A stretch of DNA of 64,000 nucleotides from Romanomermis culicivorax (GCA_963922205.1 CAWUHX010000399.1:145970-209969), one strand, 5' to 3'; positions 44,701 to 55,640 are shown, counted from the stretch's first letter. Notes: generated by a model from the sequence alone, not told the origin. Made by a program: numbers and translations.

Positions 44701-47700
44701 TATTTCGCCTTTGACCGCCAAGAACAGCCTATTATATACAGAATGGTTAATGCTGCCATGGCCTAGATTCACGATAACTACCGCAAGCAGTTTGAAATGC
44801 AAGGTGGCTATATGTTTGACGGAGAACTCATCCCTGAAGAAATTTGGGAATGGATAATTTTAGCTCTTATTCCTAGGTGGCTTCAGGAATACCATGCTTT
44901 GGATGTCTTTACAGCCATCAGGTAAGTGACCCTGATGATATTTTTACAGTTGGATTTCGCTCTGATCACGCCAATGGCAATTGGTAGGTGGTATGCCCAG
45001 GCGTGTTCGTTTGCGAACAGACAAATGGTCGTTGAAGCTCAGGGAAACCGAGTAGATGAATTCTACATTGCGGCCTTTAATCAGTACATCTTTATGGGCT
45101 CGCAAAGGTTAAACCAAATGGGTGTAAAAAGGAAGGCACCAGGCGATGACAGAGCGCAAGCTGATAAGTATCAGCGAACAGCTGCCAAGAGCCCAGGTAA
45201 GTTTAAAGTGCCTAGACTTCCACAGGCTAGAAAACAGCTGCCGACGACACAACAACCGTCTACTTCGACCAGCCAGAGGTCGTATAGTGAAGCTGCTAGT
45301 ACTTCATACAAAAGTCCACTCTCAAGATCTCAGTTAACATCTTCAAAATCTTTGAATTCAACATTTCAGACTCAAAAACAACAGCGTAGCAGCTCCACTA
45401 GCAGTGGCTTATGCTCATAGCTTTTGAACATCAGCATGTTATGGATGAAATCATTTGTTGTTTGCCTAATTTTTGAATTTTAGTTTGCCTGACTGAAAAC
45501 ACGTTAAATTTAATAAAAAATTAGACCTTTCATGCAGAAAATAGATGATAAAAATATTCATTTTCCAATGCTATAGAATATCAAAATCCAAAATTTTCTT
45601 CCGATGCTAAAGGCCAGCATTAAGTACCGATATCGAAGTCCGAAGTAAAATACCTATCGCGCTTTTTTATGCTTTATTCGTTTGAAAACAATCATAAATA
45701 ACTATGATTGGTTAATTACTGGCTCTAGATATATTAGATTGAAAATGTTAGAAGAATGTTTGAACGCCTCCGCCAACCAAATGGTGAAAAGATCACGATC
45801 GGTTATCGGTAGTCGCAGAAGAATGTGCTGAAAAATTCAATTTACCGACGTTTTAGAGGCCATGGAATCAAATTTTTTCGGCGCTAAGCGCCGAACAAGT
45901 TTTTTTAGCTAGTCTTCCCTTCAAAACTCTGGAAATTCAGTTCTAAAAGTCTGGAACTGACGCGAAGTGAATGAAATACAAGAGAAGTTACTTTTAATGA
46001 TTTTCCTGATGGAACTAAGCGAATTTAACAATTTTAGTGTGAGCAACTAAAAATGTATCTATGCAGTCAAATGTTTTCCCCAAGTTGCACATTGCAACCT
46101 GGCTTTTGCAAAATAACCCTGATGATTGATCTGAATAATGACTGATCTAATATGCGAGCCTAATTATTCTGTGTTTGACTGAGAATGTATTCAAAATGAT
46201 TGATATGTTACATATGTGGGCGTCTACTATGACTTTGAAGAGTTTTTTGAAGTTGAAAAAAGCATTGTTTTTGCAATCCCACATTCGTTTACAAACTTTT
46301 TAGTTTTGGTTTGTTGAAATTCGGATTGGCCTGTAAAATTTTGCCCCCAGGAGCCAATTAGTCTGTCGAGAAAAAATGAAAAAAACCCGAGTTGGAACAA
46401 ATACTCAACAATAGTTTTCGGCAGTAATAATAGGGTATTTAAAGCTCAATCAGGAAATAAAGATTTTTTACAAATGTAAATTCACTGGCCTTTTTGATCA
46501 TACACCACAAAATATGAAATTCTGCTGTGGCATTTATAGTTTTTGATCTATTTGCAAACTATTCACTATTGACTTTTTAGTGTGTTTCACTGACGTCTTT
46601 TCTTTTCCCTTGTGTAATGCTGCTGTAATGTAATTAATATTATTATTCATATTCTTAAACGCATTTTTGCGGTACAGTACTCACATGGAGAATTCCCAAA
46701 ACCAAAGGAAATGAAATTTTCTGAAATCCGTTCAGATTTCGTCTTATAAAAATCAATATTATACAAAGCATCTCTCAAAAGAGTCTTATGCTTTAGTTGT
46801 TTTTCGATCGAAAAATAAATCTCACTGCATTATACTAGCTGTCAGTATTTGGATATCGTAATTAAGAGTGAGCATTTAAATTTTTCTTGATGTTCATCAA
46901 CGATAACGTTACAAAAATCATCAAGTTGGCAAACGTAATATCAGCAGAAAAGTTGGAATTATATCGACTCTTCAAAAAACATTAAATATTAATGGTTAGA
47001 AATGAAATAGAACTACAGATGCACTAAAACAATGAAATGTTAATTGAGTAATGGAACAAACTTTCCTGAGAACCGCACTTTATCCGAACTCAGGAAAATA
47101 ATGATAACCAATGCTTAAAACTGGCGCGAAGCGCCGGAAAATTTTGAGGTTTTGAGCTTCTAAAACGCAAATTTGGCCTATAAAGCAATAATTAAGGCTA
47201 TTTTGCAATAATCCTTATTAAAATTCCCTGACTTCGAAGTACAACTTTTTCTCCGACTTTTCTAGGTTTTCCAGGTTGCTGGAGACCCTGATATAAAACA
47301 AATCAAAATTATCATGATTAGCTTCTAACAAATAATTTAATATCAATGTCACACAAGATCAAACGTCTAAGAAACTGCATCTCTATAGGCTGAGGTTCGA
47401 AAACTTCTGTACAACCAGAAACTTTTCTCCCGAGTAAACTCTGTTCACAAATGTATAATTCTCGTATCTACAATAATACTATATTTTGATATTTAACCTG
47501 AAAATTAAATTTCCAGAGCGGTCGGCCTTCCAAGCTTTCACCAACGAAAAATCGCCTTTGATCGATTCTTCTAAAATATAATTTACGCCATTAAAAATGC
47601 GATGCTCCCGCGGTTCGCTGACCAAAGCCACTTTGCCACCGCCCTTAACGTAGGAGATGGGCGCTCCGCCTTCCTGTATAAGGGTCGCGTAACCCGTGGG

Positions 47701-48458
47701 CGTGTAAAAAGCCGGTACGCCGGCGCCGCCGCAACGAATTTTTTCAGCTAAATTACCCTAAAATGCCCTCCAATGAACAACCTCAAAATATATGTAAAGT
47801 CCAGAACCTACTATAGCGTGGAGGATTCTTTTGTCAATTAATTAACGTATGCATGCAATTTTGTAAACTTTCAGATGCTAATTTTAACAAACAAATCCGT
47901 GAAACACAATATTGTTGACCGAATTTGTGAGGGCGTCGAGCCACTATGCATTTGAGGGGAAAATCGTAATTTTAGCGTACACGCGATATACATACTTGCG
48001 GCGTCAATTCTAATTCAACATCGCCATTTAAAAATAGTCTTTCTAGTTCGGCGTTTTCGCCCACGTAAGAGCCGATAACTCGTTTTATCTACAGTATGAT
48101 TACGGTATAAAACTTACTTATCATACTAGTTTTGATACGAAACTTTACCTGCCTGTTTTTTAATAGCAATCCTAAACCCCAATTTTCTACGCCGCAATTA
48201 TTACTGACGACGGTCAACTGTTTAATTTGAGTTTGAAGTAACCCGTCGATGAGATTTTCGGGTATTCCGCACAAGCCGAAACCTACGAAATACATATAAA
48301 ACACGATTGAAAGTGGACTTTTAATTAATTAAAATCAGTCTACCGCCGACCAGCACTTTGGCGCCATCGGGAATATCTCGCACGGCGTCGACAGCGTTGT
48401 CGTAAAAAATCGTTCTCCGTTTAGATGTCGTTGAAAATTGACGAATGGCGAAAGCGTA
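26752..48458 (-). CDS. OXCT1: Succinyl-CoA:3-oxoacid CoA-transferase (SCOT), mitochondrial; 10 exons found, 5' exon missing
   Basis: Transfers CoA from succinyl-CoA to acetoacetate in mitochondrial ketone-body use. Exons in transcript order: 48458-48344, 48282-48149, 48088-47996, 47757-47498, 31343-31060, 30989-30895, 30540-30419, 30349-30274, 27154-26885, 26778-26752; all joins keep frame (491 codons). The alpha half has [53 protein letters not shown] and [12 protein letters not shown]. The beta half has [21 protein letters not shown] (with the catalytic Glu), [18 protein letters not shown] and [13 protein letters not shown], ending ISENLKKF. The N-terminus ([12 protein letters not shown]) looks like the end of a mitochondrial presequence; no Met lies in that exon, so an upstream exon is missing. 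Intron 31344-47497 is 16.2 kb and full of mobile DNA. Confidence 0.93.
27155..30273. other. SCOT intron of 3.1 kb
   Basis: AT-rich; apart from the GC-palindrome MITE at 29670-29999 I see no gene. A 70-codon frame at 27793-28005 is not supported by any motif or splice context. Confidence 0.55.
29670..29999. mobile_element. 324-bp MITE with ~50-bp terminal inverted repeats and GC palindromes
   Basis: AGGCCCTGTCATACTTCACC at the left is mirrored by GGTGAAGTATGACAGGGCCT at the right, and the match continues past the GTTGT / CCTATTCATACT part. It is flanked by TAA on both sides (29670-29672, 29997-29999). A 3-bp TAA duplication suits PIF/Harbinger. The interior is packed with GGCGCCGCGCGGTACCGCGC-type palindromes. 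Confidence 0.75.
30583..30831 (+). repeat. Dispersed ~250-bp repeat, copy 2
   Basis: Same order of motifs as 24793-25054; lies in a short SCOT intron. Confidence 0.7.
31344..33620. other. Left part of the 16-kb SCOT intron; no gene seen
   Basis: AT-rich; the only long open frame (31294-31716, minus) runs into a real SCOT exon in another frame and shows no family. Confidence 0.5.
33622..34810. mobile_element. 1.2-kb foldback element with repeat-built ends
   Basis: Arms 33622-~33970 and ~34380-34810 are inverted copies. Matches include TCATGAAACA, the TTTTCTTTTTTGCTCATG end, ACTTTCTTC, TTCTTTGTA and GAACGAGCGAT.GAGAAT. The outer ends consist of variable tandem 14-15-bp units (GCGA(A)TTCCCAAGTGA and variants), ~8 on the left and ~14 on the right. 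The centre (~33971-34379) is T-rich. No transposase. Confidence 0.7.
35200..35330 (+). pseudogene. Short GC-richer coding relic upstream of the second retroelement
   Basis: After a TTTTCCAG, one frame reads [18 protein letters not shown] then [18 protein letters not shown] before a TAG, with base composition unlike its surroundings. It may be an exon or transposon relic; the family is not recognised. Confidence 0.25.
35974..38620 (+). pseudogene. Gag of second retroelement, one in-frame stop, cut by MITE
   Basis: One frame is open from [15 protein letters not shown] (35974) through 38620, except for a single TGA at 36553-36555. The order is a Pro-rich and acidic lead, a helical central part ([40 protein letters not shown]) as in gypsy capsids, a zinc-knuckle variant [14 protein letters not shown] (His in place of the second Cys), an Arg/Gly-rich stretch ([20 protein letters not shown]) and a Gln-rich tail. 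The frame meets a MITE at 38621. Allowing for that insert, the protease frame is +1 relative to Gag, so either a programmed shift or an indel sits at the boundary. Confidence 0.8.
38613..39216. mobile_element. 588-bp hAT-like MITE inserted at the gag-pol boundary
   Basis: The element spans 38621-39208. It begins CAGTGTTTTTTTTG and ends CAAAAAAAAACACTG, a terminal inverted repeat. The flanking 8 bp GCTGGATA is duplicated (38613-38620 and 39209-39216), as in hAT transposons. It has no transposase. Confidence 0.85.
39240..40107 (+). pseudogene. Aspartic protease region of second retroelement
   Basis: The frame reads [14 protein letters not shown] (catalytic DTG), then [13 protein letters not shown] and [14 protein letters not shown], as expected for a retropepsin of gypsy elements. 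It ends at 40107 and overlaps the RT frame (40065) by 43 nt in a different frame, so a one-base indel is likely. Confidence 0.8.
40065..41846 (+). pseudogene. Reverse transcriptase and RNase H, catalytic Asp changed and in-frame stop
   Basis: RT has [37 protein letters not shown] and [15 protein letters not shown]. The catalytic motif reads VYIDN where Y-X-D-D is expected, so the second Asp is Asn and polymerase activity should be lost. A TAG at 41193-41195 separates RT from RNase H ([17 protein letters not shown] before, [20 protein letters not shown] and RTDHKPLL after) in the same frame. The tail is a charged linker. Confidence 0.85.
41847..42338 (+). pseudogene. Linker and integrase zinc domain, degraded
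   Basis: The frame is broken; a TGA lies near 42284 after KKQFWWP. The zinc-binding pattern is partly lost ([11 protein letters not shown] where Cys are expected). Confidence 0.6.
42339..43334 (+). pseudogene. Integrase of second retroelement
   Basis: Catalytic core: [12 protein letters not shown] (first Asp), [11 protein letters not shown] (second Asp), [13 protein letters not shown] (Glu), so all three acidic residues are visible. The C-terminal part ([14 protein letters not shown]) is beta-like. Its 3' end overlaps ORF3 (43273) by 62 nt in another frame. It is in the same frame as RT/RNase H, separated only by stops. Confidence 0.85.
43273..45420 (+). pseudogene. ORF3 of second retroelement: long Gln/Glu/Lys-rich protein of unknown function
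   Basis: One frame runs from 43273 to 45420, interrupted by TAG at 44764-44766 and TAA near 44923. N-terminal part: Pro/Val/Gln-rich and an acidic run ([15 protein letters not shown]). Middle: coiled-coil-like Gln/Lys/Glu ([18 protein letters not shown]). Then repeats of KSQTRMET (44280-44330) and Ser/Thr stretches. C-terminal part: [33 protein letters not shown], then after the stops RWYAQACSF and [20 protein letters not shown], and a Ser/Thr/Gln tail. There is no transmembrane segment, so it is not an envelope. No family recognised. Confidence 0.6.
45421..47497. other. Right part of the 16-kb SCOT intron; repeats only
   Basis: AT-rich; contains GGCGC..GCGCC hairpin motifs at ~45879 and ~47122 and nothing gene-like. 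Confidence 0.5.
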
Positions 48459-51400
48459 CTGAAAATGTGAGAATTTTTTGAAATGAAAATTATACACACT
48501 TTGATCAATTTATAATTTAGAATTATTGACAGTCGTTCATGCGGGATTGATCAATTTTGAGAAAACTCAAATTTAGTTTTCGAGATGAGACATCTGTTTT
48601 AAATTGATATTCATTATATTTTCAAAAATTTAGAGATTTTCGAAATATGTAAGTTGTGTTATGATTAAATACACACTACAAATAGCGGATATAGGGGTCA
48701 TTACCCCGGTGTAAATTTTGGAAATTCATTTCGTACCCTGGTAAAAGTGATGGAGCGAGATGAGAGAAAAATGACTTGCTGGCACGCAAAATTTTGGGAA
48801 GTGTTATACCGGGTATGCCAAATTGAAGGAAATGTGTCAACAGGTACCTTTATAAAAAATGATTTGTATTGGGTGATGGATAGTATTTTTTGAGAGTGAG
48901 TGGTCAATTTGAGGAAAATACCTTTAGGGTGTTCAATGTTTTGAAAATGAACTGCATAGCTGATTTTGATGTGTGAAATTAAAAAACTTGACATCTGTAG
49001 AGCACCACTGCTGTTTTTTTGTGAGACGAATATTTTTAGATATGTACAAAAATTTTTTTGTCGACGTTACCTGTCAGAACTTCAGGTTCTAAAATGGAAA
49101 AAAGGAAAATTTTTCCGCGCTCGACGCTGGATTTTTTATGATTTTTCGGATTAGTTTATCCACTAGTTTTCAGAAAACCTTTTTTTGGGGCAAAAACCTT
49201 TGTAAAAGGGGGAAATGTTGGGAGTTCAACAATAAAAACAGATTTTAGTGCATTTTAGGAGGTCAAAATTTAAATTTTTCCATTTTTCGTAAATATCCTT
49301 TTAAACAATTCAGAAGCATCGTAATTTGAATCTCATATTTTTTGAATAAGTTATTGGGAATTTGATGTTGTAGCATTTTTGAATGTTAGAACCTAATAAT
49401 TTCTACGGCGCTAGGCGCCAGAAAAGTAAGAAAAAAGCGAAGCTGCATTGTTCAATACTGTATAATTTCGAGTTATTATGAAGGACATGAACCGGAGTGA
49501 TATGGTGGAAGTGGAAAAGTGAGTGAGTGGAAGGAGAGTGGAAGACGGTTTGTACCAAAATACACGCAAAATGGTGTTGTTTCAATATCCAAATCATGTT
49601 TATAGAGAAAGAACAATACCCAAATCATGTATATAGAGAAAGAATAGGATGCTGTACACGCCTGCTGTCTTGAGGGAACCAGTGAATTATACAGCACCCC
49701 TTCGAAGTGACAGCGAGCAAAAAGAGTAAGTACTACCGTCACCATATGGTGTGATCTTATTTATCTCTTATCTAACTTTTCGACCTTGGGGATGTCTGAT
49801 TAAATAATTTACAATGGTGTTATGACATCAAGAACTTTGGATGTGCAAATTAAGCGTACACACGATCTACTAAGGTAGAAAAATGAGAAAAATAAACGCC
49901 AGTAGAAAAAGAGAGCAATATACTGCGGCACGTACTCCTTTCATATTTTGGTCTGATATCAAAGTAGTTCACGTTTATGAATAATCACCACTGCCGAAGA
50001 TTAAAAACGAAGTTCGATAATTTAGAGGTTATTTTAAAAATCAAACTACATTTTGAAAAGTTCTCAATCGACAAGATAAATTATGAGAATGTCATTTTTG
50101 AAAATTCTTATATTCCAGCTAGGTTTGATCAGAATTTCATAAATTACGCATATTTCATCTTTCTAGAAATATAAAATTCTGAGTCAAGCTTATCGATTCA
50201 ACGATTGGCATCATCTCTCAACCTATTAGCCTGCAAACATTTTTAACGTAAATACGAAAAACCGGTCTGAAAAATCCGAATTTCGAGCTCAAAAATCATA
50301 AAGGCTGCTACATATAGTAAATGCGCGAGGTGAATGAAAAATGGGCTAATGCTGACAAATTCTGACTCTAAAAAATAGCTATTCTCATTTTAAATTCAGG
50401 ACAATTGAGATCTCTCATTAGTATGTGAATGCTGAGACAAACATTTTGGCGAAAGACAAAATAGCGAAAAATATGATGTGAACCGTAGATTAGCAACACA
50501 TCGATAACGATTTATTTTGCTTACTTTGCATTTGCTCGATAATTCGCTCAACTCCAATTTCAACATAAAACGGAATAGGCGAGTAAGACGCATATTAAAC
50601 AATGCGAGATCCTATATGGTGATCAACACTTTTCCAAATACATTCATCTAGCTATCTTTATTACAGTTGAGTGAACATATTAATCCTTCATACATACAAA
50701 GACTAAAAACGAATTTCGATAACTTGATCTTAATACATCATTGGAGAAAGATAAACGCCGAACAAGTCAATTTTCAACAACTTTTCGAAACAATACTTTC
50801 CTTTTTTATAAAATTTGAGTTGAAAATCCTGACAAAAATGATTTTCAAAAGTTTTCATGCTTGTTCTTGACCCAAGTTTTTCAGACTAATGAAAGTACTA
50901 AATAAATTTTTGTCTATATTCGATAAAAGCACCATTTTCGAAAAAAAATTTGAACCTGATTTTTGAAATATGTATAAGTTTTCGGCGAAAGGGAAAATTT
51001 TTTTTGGGGGTCAGAAGCCAAAAACATTTTAGACGGTCAAAATCTCGAAATTTCAAGATGGAAATGTCATACTGTAGATATTAATGGAATAATTTTTAAG
51101 CAAATGATCCAAGAGCACAATGTCCTTGAATAACTAAAGAAATTGGTTGTTGAAGTCTTTGTGATTGCAAGTAGAAAGACACAGATATAGGTATAGATTA
51201 CAGTTTCCGGCGCAAGACTTCGTTTTGAAACATGCTTTCACGTAATTTATGGGGCGGCAAAGAAACTAAAACATCATAAACATTTTGAATTTTTATACGA
51301 CTCAATAGTCTTGCCAAAATTGCTTTTTTAGTTTGGTATTGATCCGCTCCATACTTTCGAATTTCAAGTTACAAAGATTTCCCCAGAAGCTTTATACACG

Positions 51401-51820
51401 TTTCTCTACGAAACATAAAGCTTGCATCTGCTGCAAACCTTCAGATCCGACGCCTCCATGGCTAAAGATTCCATTTTAAAAGATTAAAGCCTCTGCGGCT
51501 AAAGACTCTGGTCGAAAATAATAGACTCTGCTCGAAATAAAAGACTCCCCTCTGAGAATATATTCTGATCCATACACACAAATACCTATATTTTTGAAAT
51601 ACCACCTTTGTTCTACATGAAACGCCTACCCCAGGCATAGTGAAACATCAAGATTGCCATTTCGAAACCTCAAAAAGGTCTCTGCACCTTTAGTTTTGAA
51701 AAAACGTGCACTCGCACTATCACCAACTTTCCTCAAAAATTCTTTATTTTTCACTCAAATTCTAATACATTTTGGTCAAAATTTAACTATTATTTTTTTT
51801 TTATTTTTGCGGGTACACCT
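48459..51820. other. Upstream of known SCOT exons; no gene found
   Basis: The missing SCOT first exon should lie here or further right on the minus strand but cannot be picked out by eye. A hairpin motif CGGCGCTAGGCGCC is at ~49405. AT-rich otherwise. Confidence 0.4.
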
Positions 51821-52160
51821 ACCCATTTTCCTATCGCCGGAAAGGCAGGCTTTACAGGACTATACGGTCATATAAGTGCCCACCTTATATGAGAGGCGCT
51901 CTTCAGGTGCTTTTTACCGCCTAGTGGAGGCCACATTCCACAGGCTGGCGTCTGCCTGACAAGCAGGACTTGTTCGGCGACCTACCTCATAATGGAATAG
52001 GCCCACCTCCTCATTTGCCGCACTATCGCCAACATGCTAACTGGGCTGAGTGGACCCTGGCAAGCAGTGTTCCAAGCTCGCCTACAAACTGTATTTATTG
52101 CACTTGGCCTTTTCTTCATCATCTGGGGACACTGTGAAGTAGTCCCACACTCTGCTAGTT
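51821..52160. repeat. GC-richer block, possible mobile-element fragment
   Basis: Composition rises sharply here against the AT-rich surroundings (ACAGGCTGGCGTCTGCCTGA, TGGACCCTGGCAAGCAGTG). No frame encodes a recognised protein. Origin unknown. Confidence 0.35.
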
Positions 52161-52404
52161 AAAGAAGAACTTGAATCCATAATTTCTGAAAAAAGTTTCC
52201 GTTTCTATTCATTTCTATTCTGATGAAACCAATATTAATCTAAGCGTGAATACAATTTAATGAATGAAAATTACTAATTAGTACATGTTAACTATTTCAA
52301 TAAACGAACACCTCAATCATTAATAATCTATTAATCTATTGACACCAATGAATATAAATTCATACAACTCAATTTTAGACAAATTAGACATAGTACATAT
52401 ACTT

Positions 52405-52575
52405 ATTGACAGATCCGGATCCGATCCGGATGCAGTCGGATCTGTTCCTCAAGATCCGGATCCGCTGAACCAAATTTTTTTGGATCCGGATCCGATTCGG
52501 ATCCACTGAACTAAATTTTTCAAGATCCGGATCTGGATCCGCTGTCGCCAAAAAAGTCGATCCGGCCCATCTCTA
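52405..52575. repeat. GGATCCGGATCCG-type repeat cluster
   Basis: At least six (GGATCC)-like palindromic pairs occur, spaced by CTGAAC(C/T)AAATTTTT; three units are recognisable. Confidence 0.7.
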
Positions 52576-52589
52576 GATGAAAGGCTGTG

Positions 52590-52699
52590 TCTGCCTGGGC
52601 CAGCTACCAGAAATTCAATTTCGGGTTACACCCAGAATAGAATCTGGTTCTTGAGATTAGTAGTAACAGGCGATAACCACTAGACCAAGACGGCCCTAA
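52590..52699 (-). other. tRNA-like / SINE-like sequence
   Basis: On the minus strand GGGCCGTCTTGGTCTAGTGG then TTATCGCC looks like a tRNA 5' half with a polymerase III A box. The 3' half lacks a clean T arm. Likely a tRNA-derived relic. Confidence 0.35.
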
Positions 52700-52824
52700 T
52701 ATTATTTTGTTGCAAATTGCCCTGTTGTTGAAATCTTGTTAAAATTGTTGTGCTTTTTTCTGTTTTTGCTCAAATGTGTTTTGTAAATTTTGTTGCAAAT
52801 ATACGATTGGCACCAAAGTTGAAA

Positions 52825-52876
52825 GATCTTTCTTTCCTCGGCGGACCTTTTCAGGTCCGCCGAGGAAAGAAAGATC
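52825..52876. repeat. Perfect 24-bp hairpin with 4-base loop
   Basis: The arm GATCTTTCTTTCCTCGGCGG continuing ACCT (52825-52848) is followed by loop TTTC and the exact reverse complement (52853-52876). Confidence 0.9.
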
Positions 52877-53699
52877 ATTTGCTTATGAACTGAAGAGAAG
52901 AAACAATGCTAAAACCGGTTAAACTACCCTACTAAGCCCTACCAAAAATTTGACTTCAAAAATTGTATACCACTAAATCAATTGTAGACTCCGCAATTGA
53001 TTATAAAAGTGAGGTTAAACTGTTGCATTTCAATGCAAAGTCTAACAACAACACAGCTAAAAGCCATAGAAAGAAAATTCGAATCACTTAAGGCGATTTA
53101 GGTCAAAGGGGGAGGAGTGTAGTTGCCAGCAGTGTAAACTCATCAGTTACAAAGAGATTTGGAAGAAAGCATCATTTGGAGTTCAGAGCTTACAGAAGGT
53201 TCACAACGTCGAGGATTACACTAGCAGGAAAGGCTGTAATAAATTCATTCTTGTTTTTTGTTCTGGTCTCGCGTGGTCATCTTTTGTCTGTCCCGCTGCT
53301 CCCGAGCAATCATATTGTATTACTAGCCTTTTCATCACACTGAACATTGTGAAGCATGGCGTTTTGTTTTGTAAGTTTTTGTACAATAAAATATATAATC
53401 CTTTCATCATTTATAACTAGAGTAGTAGTAAGGTTGTAAGGTCCAAGTATAGGTGCTAAGTGCATTCCGAGTATTGGCATCCAATAACCTTGAACAATTA
53501 AGGGAAGTTCTGTGGAATCACAACACAGTGCTTTCTACAAGCCAGTCGTTCTCCAGCATTTTTACTATCATTGCGTAAATATCGAAAGACACTCTGAGTG
53601 TCCCCAACTTTTCTGTGTTCTGCACGCACGTACAGGATAGGACAAATCTGTGTTCTGCATGTGTTCTATTTTTATCGAACGCATGCACGTAAATAAAAT

Positions 53700-55640
53700 A
53701 CGACAAGAATAGGGAACAAATTACACTTCATCAGTTTGATTTTAATTTATTTCTCAACGTTGTGAACGTTCATTTTCCAGCATTTTAGAAGGTAAAAATA
53801 TAAAAAAAAATTTCTGGTGCTCCGCGCTGGACTAAGAACTAAATAAAGTTGGATAATTCTAATCGGAACCACAACAATGTTAATAGCGGATAAATTCATG
53901 AGAACTCTATCGTTAACACGCTTTACCTGCTCTTGTAGAACACTAATATATTATTCATCAGCTCATTTTGACTAACCTAACCAGAATTTTCTCAAATTGT
54001 TCTACATTTTTGCAGTTTTCTGACTAAAAAAATGCTTGGGTATGCTTCTAAAATGCATAAAAAAGCAACTGTAGGTACATCATAAACGTTTTTAAAAATG
54101 TGGAAAATTTTTGGAAAATGAGGAAAACAATTTTGGGTTCGGTTCTCACGTGGAAAAAATCTTCAAGAAAAACAGCAATCGATATTATAAAAATAGTTTT
54201 CAGTTGCTCTTGCACCACACCATTAGGTGGAATCAAAACTAAACTACGCAAAAGTTCAGGAATATTCGTTCCAATTAGTGGGTAGCCACAACCAGTGACC
54301 ACACCATGAATGAGTGAAAGCTTTTCCGAGGTTGGTATGGCCAAAAATAATACTTGGGCTATGTGGATTGTCTATATTTGAAAGCAGGGTTTTTTGCACA
54401 GGCCAGGATGCAATGTGCAACTTGGGGAAAAATTTTGGTTGCACTTGGTTGAAAAATCAATAAATTAGCTCAATTCTATTGGTAAAGCCACCAAAAGCTA
54501 GTTTTCTTGTATTTTATTTGAATTGCGTCAGTATTTGGCTTTTAAAACCCAATTTTCTGAATTTTGAAGAAAAAATGAAAAGGTTGCTATGAGTAACTTG
54601 TTCTGCGCGTAGTGTCGAAAACTTTCCCGGGATTTTGATTTCATGAATTTTCAGTCGGGCAGACTTCATTTCAAAAACTAGAGGAAAGCAACCAAGAATT
54701 TCGATTCTTCAACAAGCAAAAATTTCTAATTGAACTCAAAAAGTTTAAGTCACATAAATGTCAAAATGTTTTTAAAGATCGCAAACAATTTTTGAGAAAA
54801 ATCTTGCTTTTCGTTGAATTTGCCAAAAACAACACAGAACCAAACATCTATCCATAATGTATATTGATAATTAAAAGCTATAAGCATTAGCTAGAATGAC
54901 ATTTTCTAACACTGGAAATGCACTAAAATAATATAGCAAAATTATTAAATAATTAAAATTCGGCGCAAAATGCCTGCAAATTTTCACTGTTTTCCATTTT
55001 ATAACGCATAAAAATCCATCTCTGGGTAGGAAACCCTATAAAGAGTGATAAGGCTTCATACCCGTGTTCAGGATTTTTGAAAAGACGGGAATTTTCAAAT
55101 TTTTTTTAGATTTTACTGAATAAAAAGAAAAATCATTTTTGCAGTAAAGACGACTTATTTCCAATTAGTTTATGTGTGCTTGGTCACCCTTTTTTTCGCT
55201 CAAGAGTTTTTCCACATGAAAACCGAAATTAAATTTTTTTTCCTCATTTTCCAAATTTTCAAAAACGTTTATAATGTGGCTATGGATGCTTTTTTATGCA
55301 TTTTAGGAGCAAACCGATGTATTTTGATGTTTTTGGAGTCAGAAAACTGCAAAAATGAGAAAAAAATTGAGAAAATTCTGGTTAGGTTAGTCAGAATGAG
55401 CTGATGAAGAATATATTGGTGTTCTACAGGAGCAGAGAAAGCATATTAACGATATAGTTCTCAAACATTTATCTGCTATGAACATTTCTGTGGTTCCGAC
55501 TAAAATTATCCAACTTGATTTATTCGTTAGTCCGGCGCCGAGTGCCGGAAAATTTTTTGGATTTTCACTTTCTAAAACGCAGGAAAATAAACTTCCACAA
55601 GGTTGAGAAGTAAATTAAAATCAAACTGATGAAGAGTTAT
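53700..55640. mobile_element. Inverted-repeat element, arms ~470 bp
   Basis: 53700-54170 recurs reversed at 55170-55640 (for example CTAATCGGAACCACA versus TGTGGTTCCGACTA; TGCTTCTAAAATGCATAAA versus TTTATGCATTTTAGG). The spacer shares sequence with the centre of 56825-57935. A direct copy of the left arm is at 59040-59420. Confidence 0.65.

Larger units (their letters stand above)
35400..45420 (+). mobile_element. Second gypsy-type retroelement (plus strand), decayed, no LTR pair recognised
   Basis: It contains a leader (~35580-35973), Gag, protease, RT, RNase H and integrase, then an extra ORF3. The order PR-RT-RH-IN is gypsy type. I could not find a matching direct repeat at the two ends, so it may be truncated at the 3' side. 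A possible U5-like stretch is 35400-35580. It lies inside the 16-kb SCOT intron, opposite in strand to the host gene. Confidence 0.8.

Noticed and set aside
44923-44951. Possible 28-nt intron in ORF3 (GTAAGT..TTTTACAG)
   Set aside because: Too short for a functional intron, and the frame continues through it apart from one stop; read as decay.
52600-52690. Functional tRNA gene
   Set aside because: The T arm and anticodon arm do not form; only the 5' half is tRNA-like.
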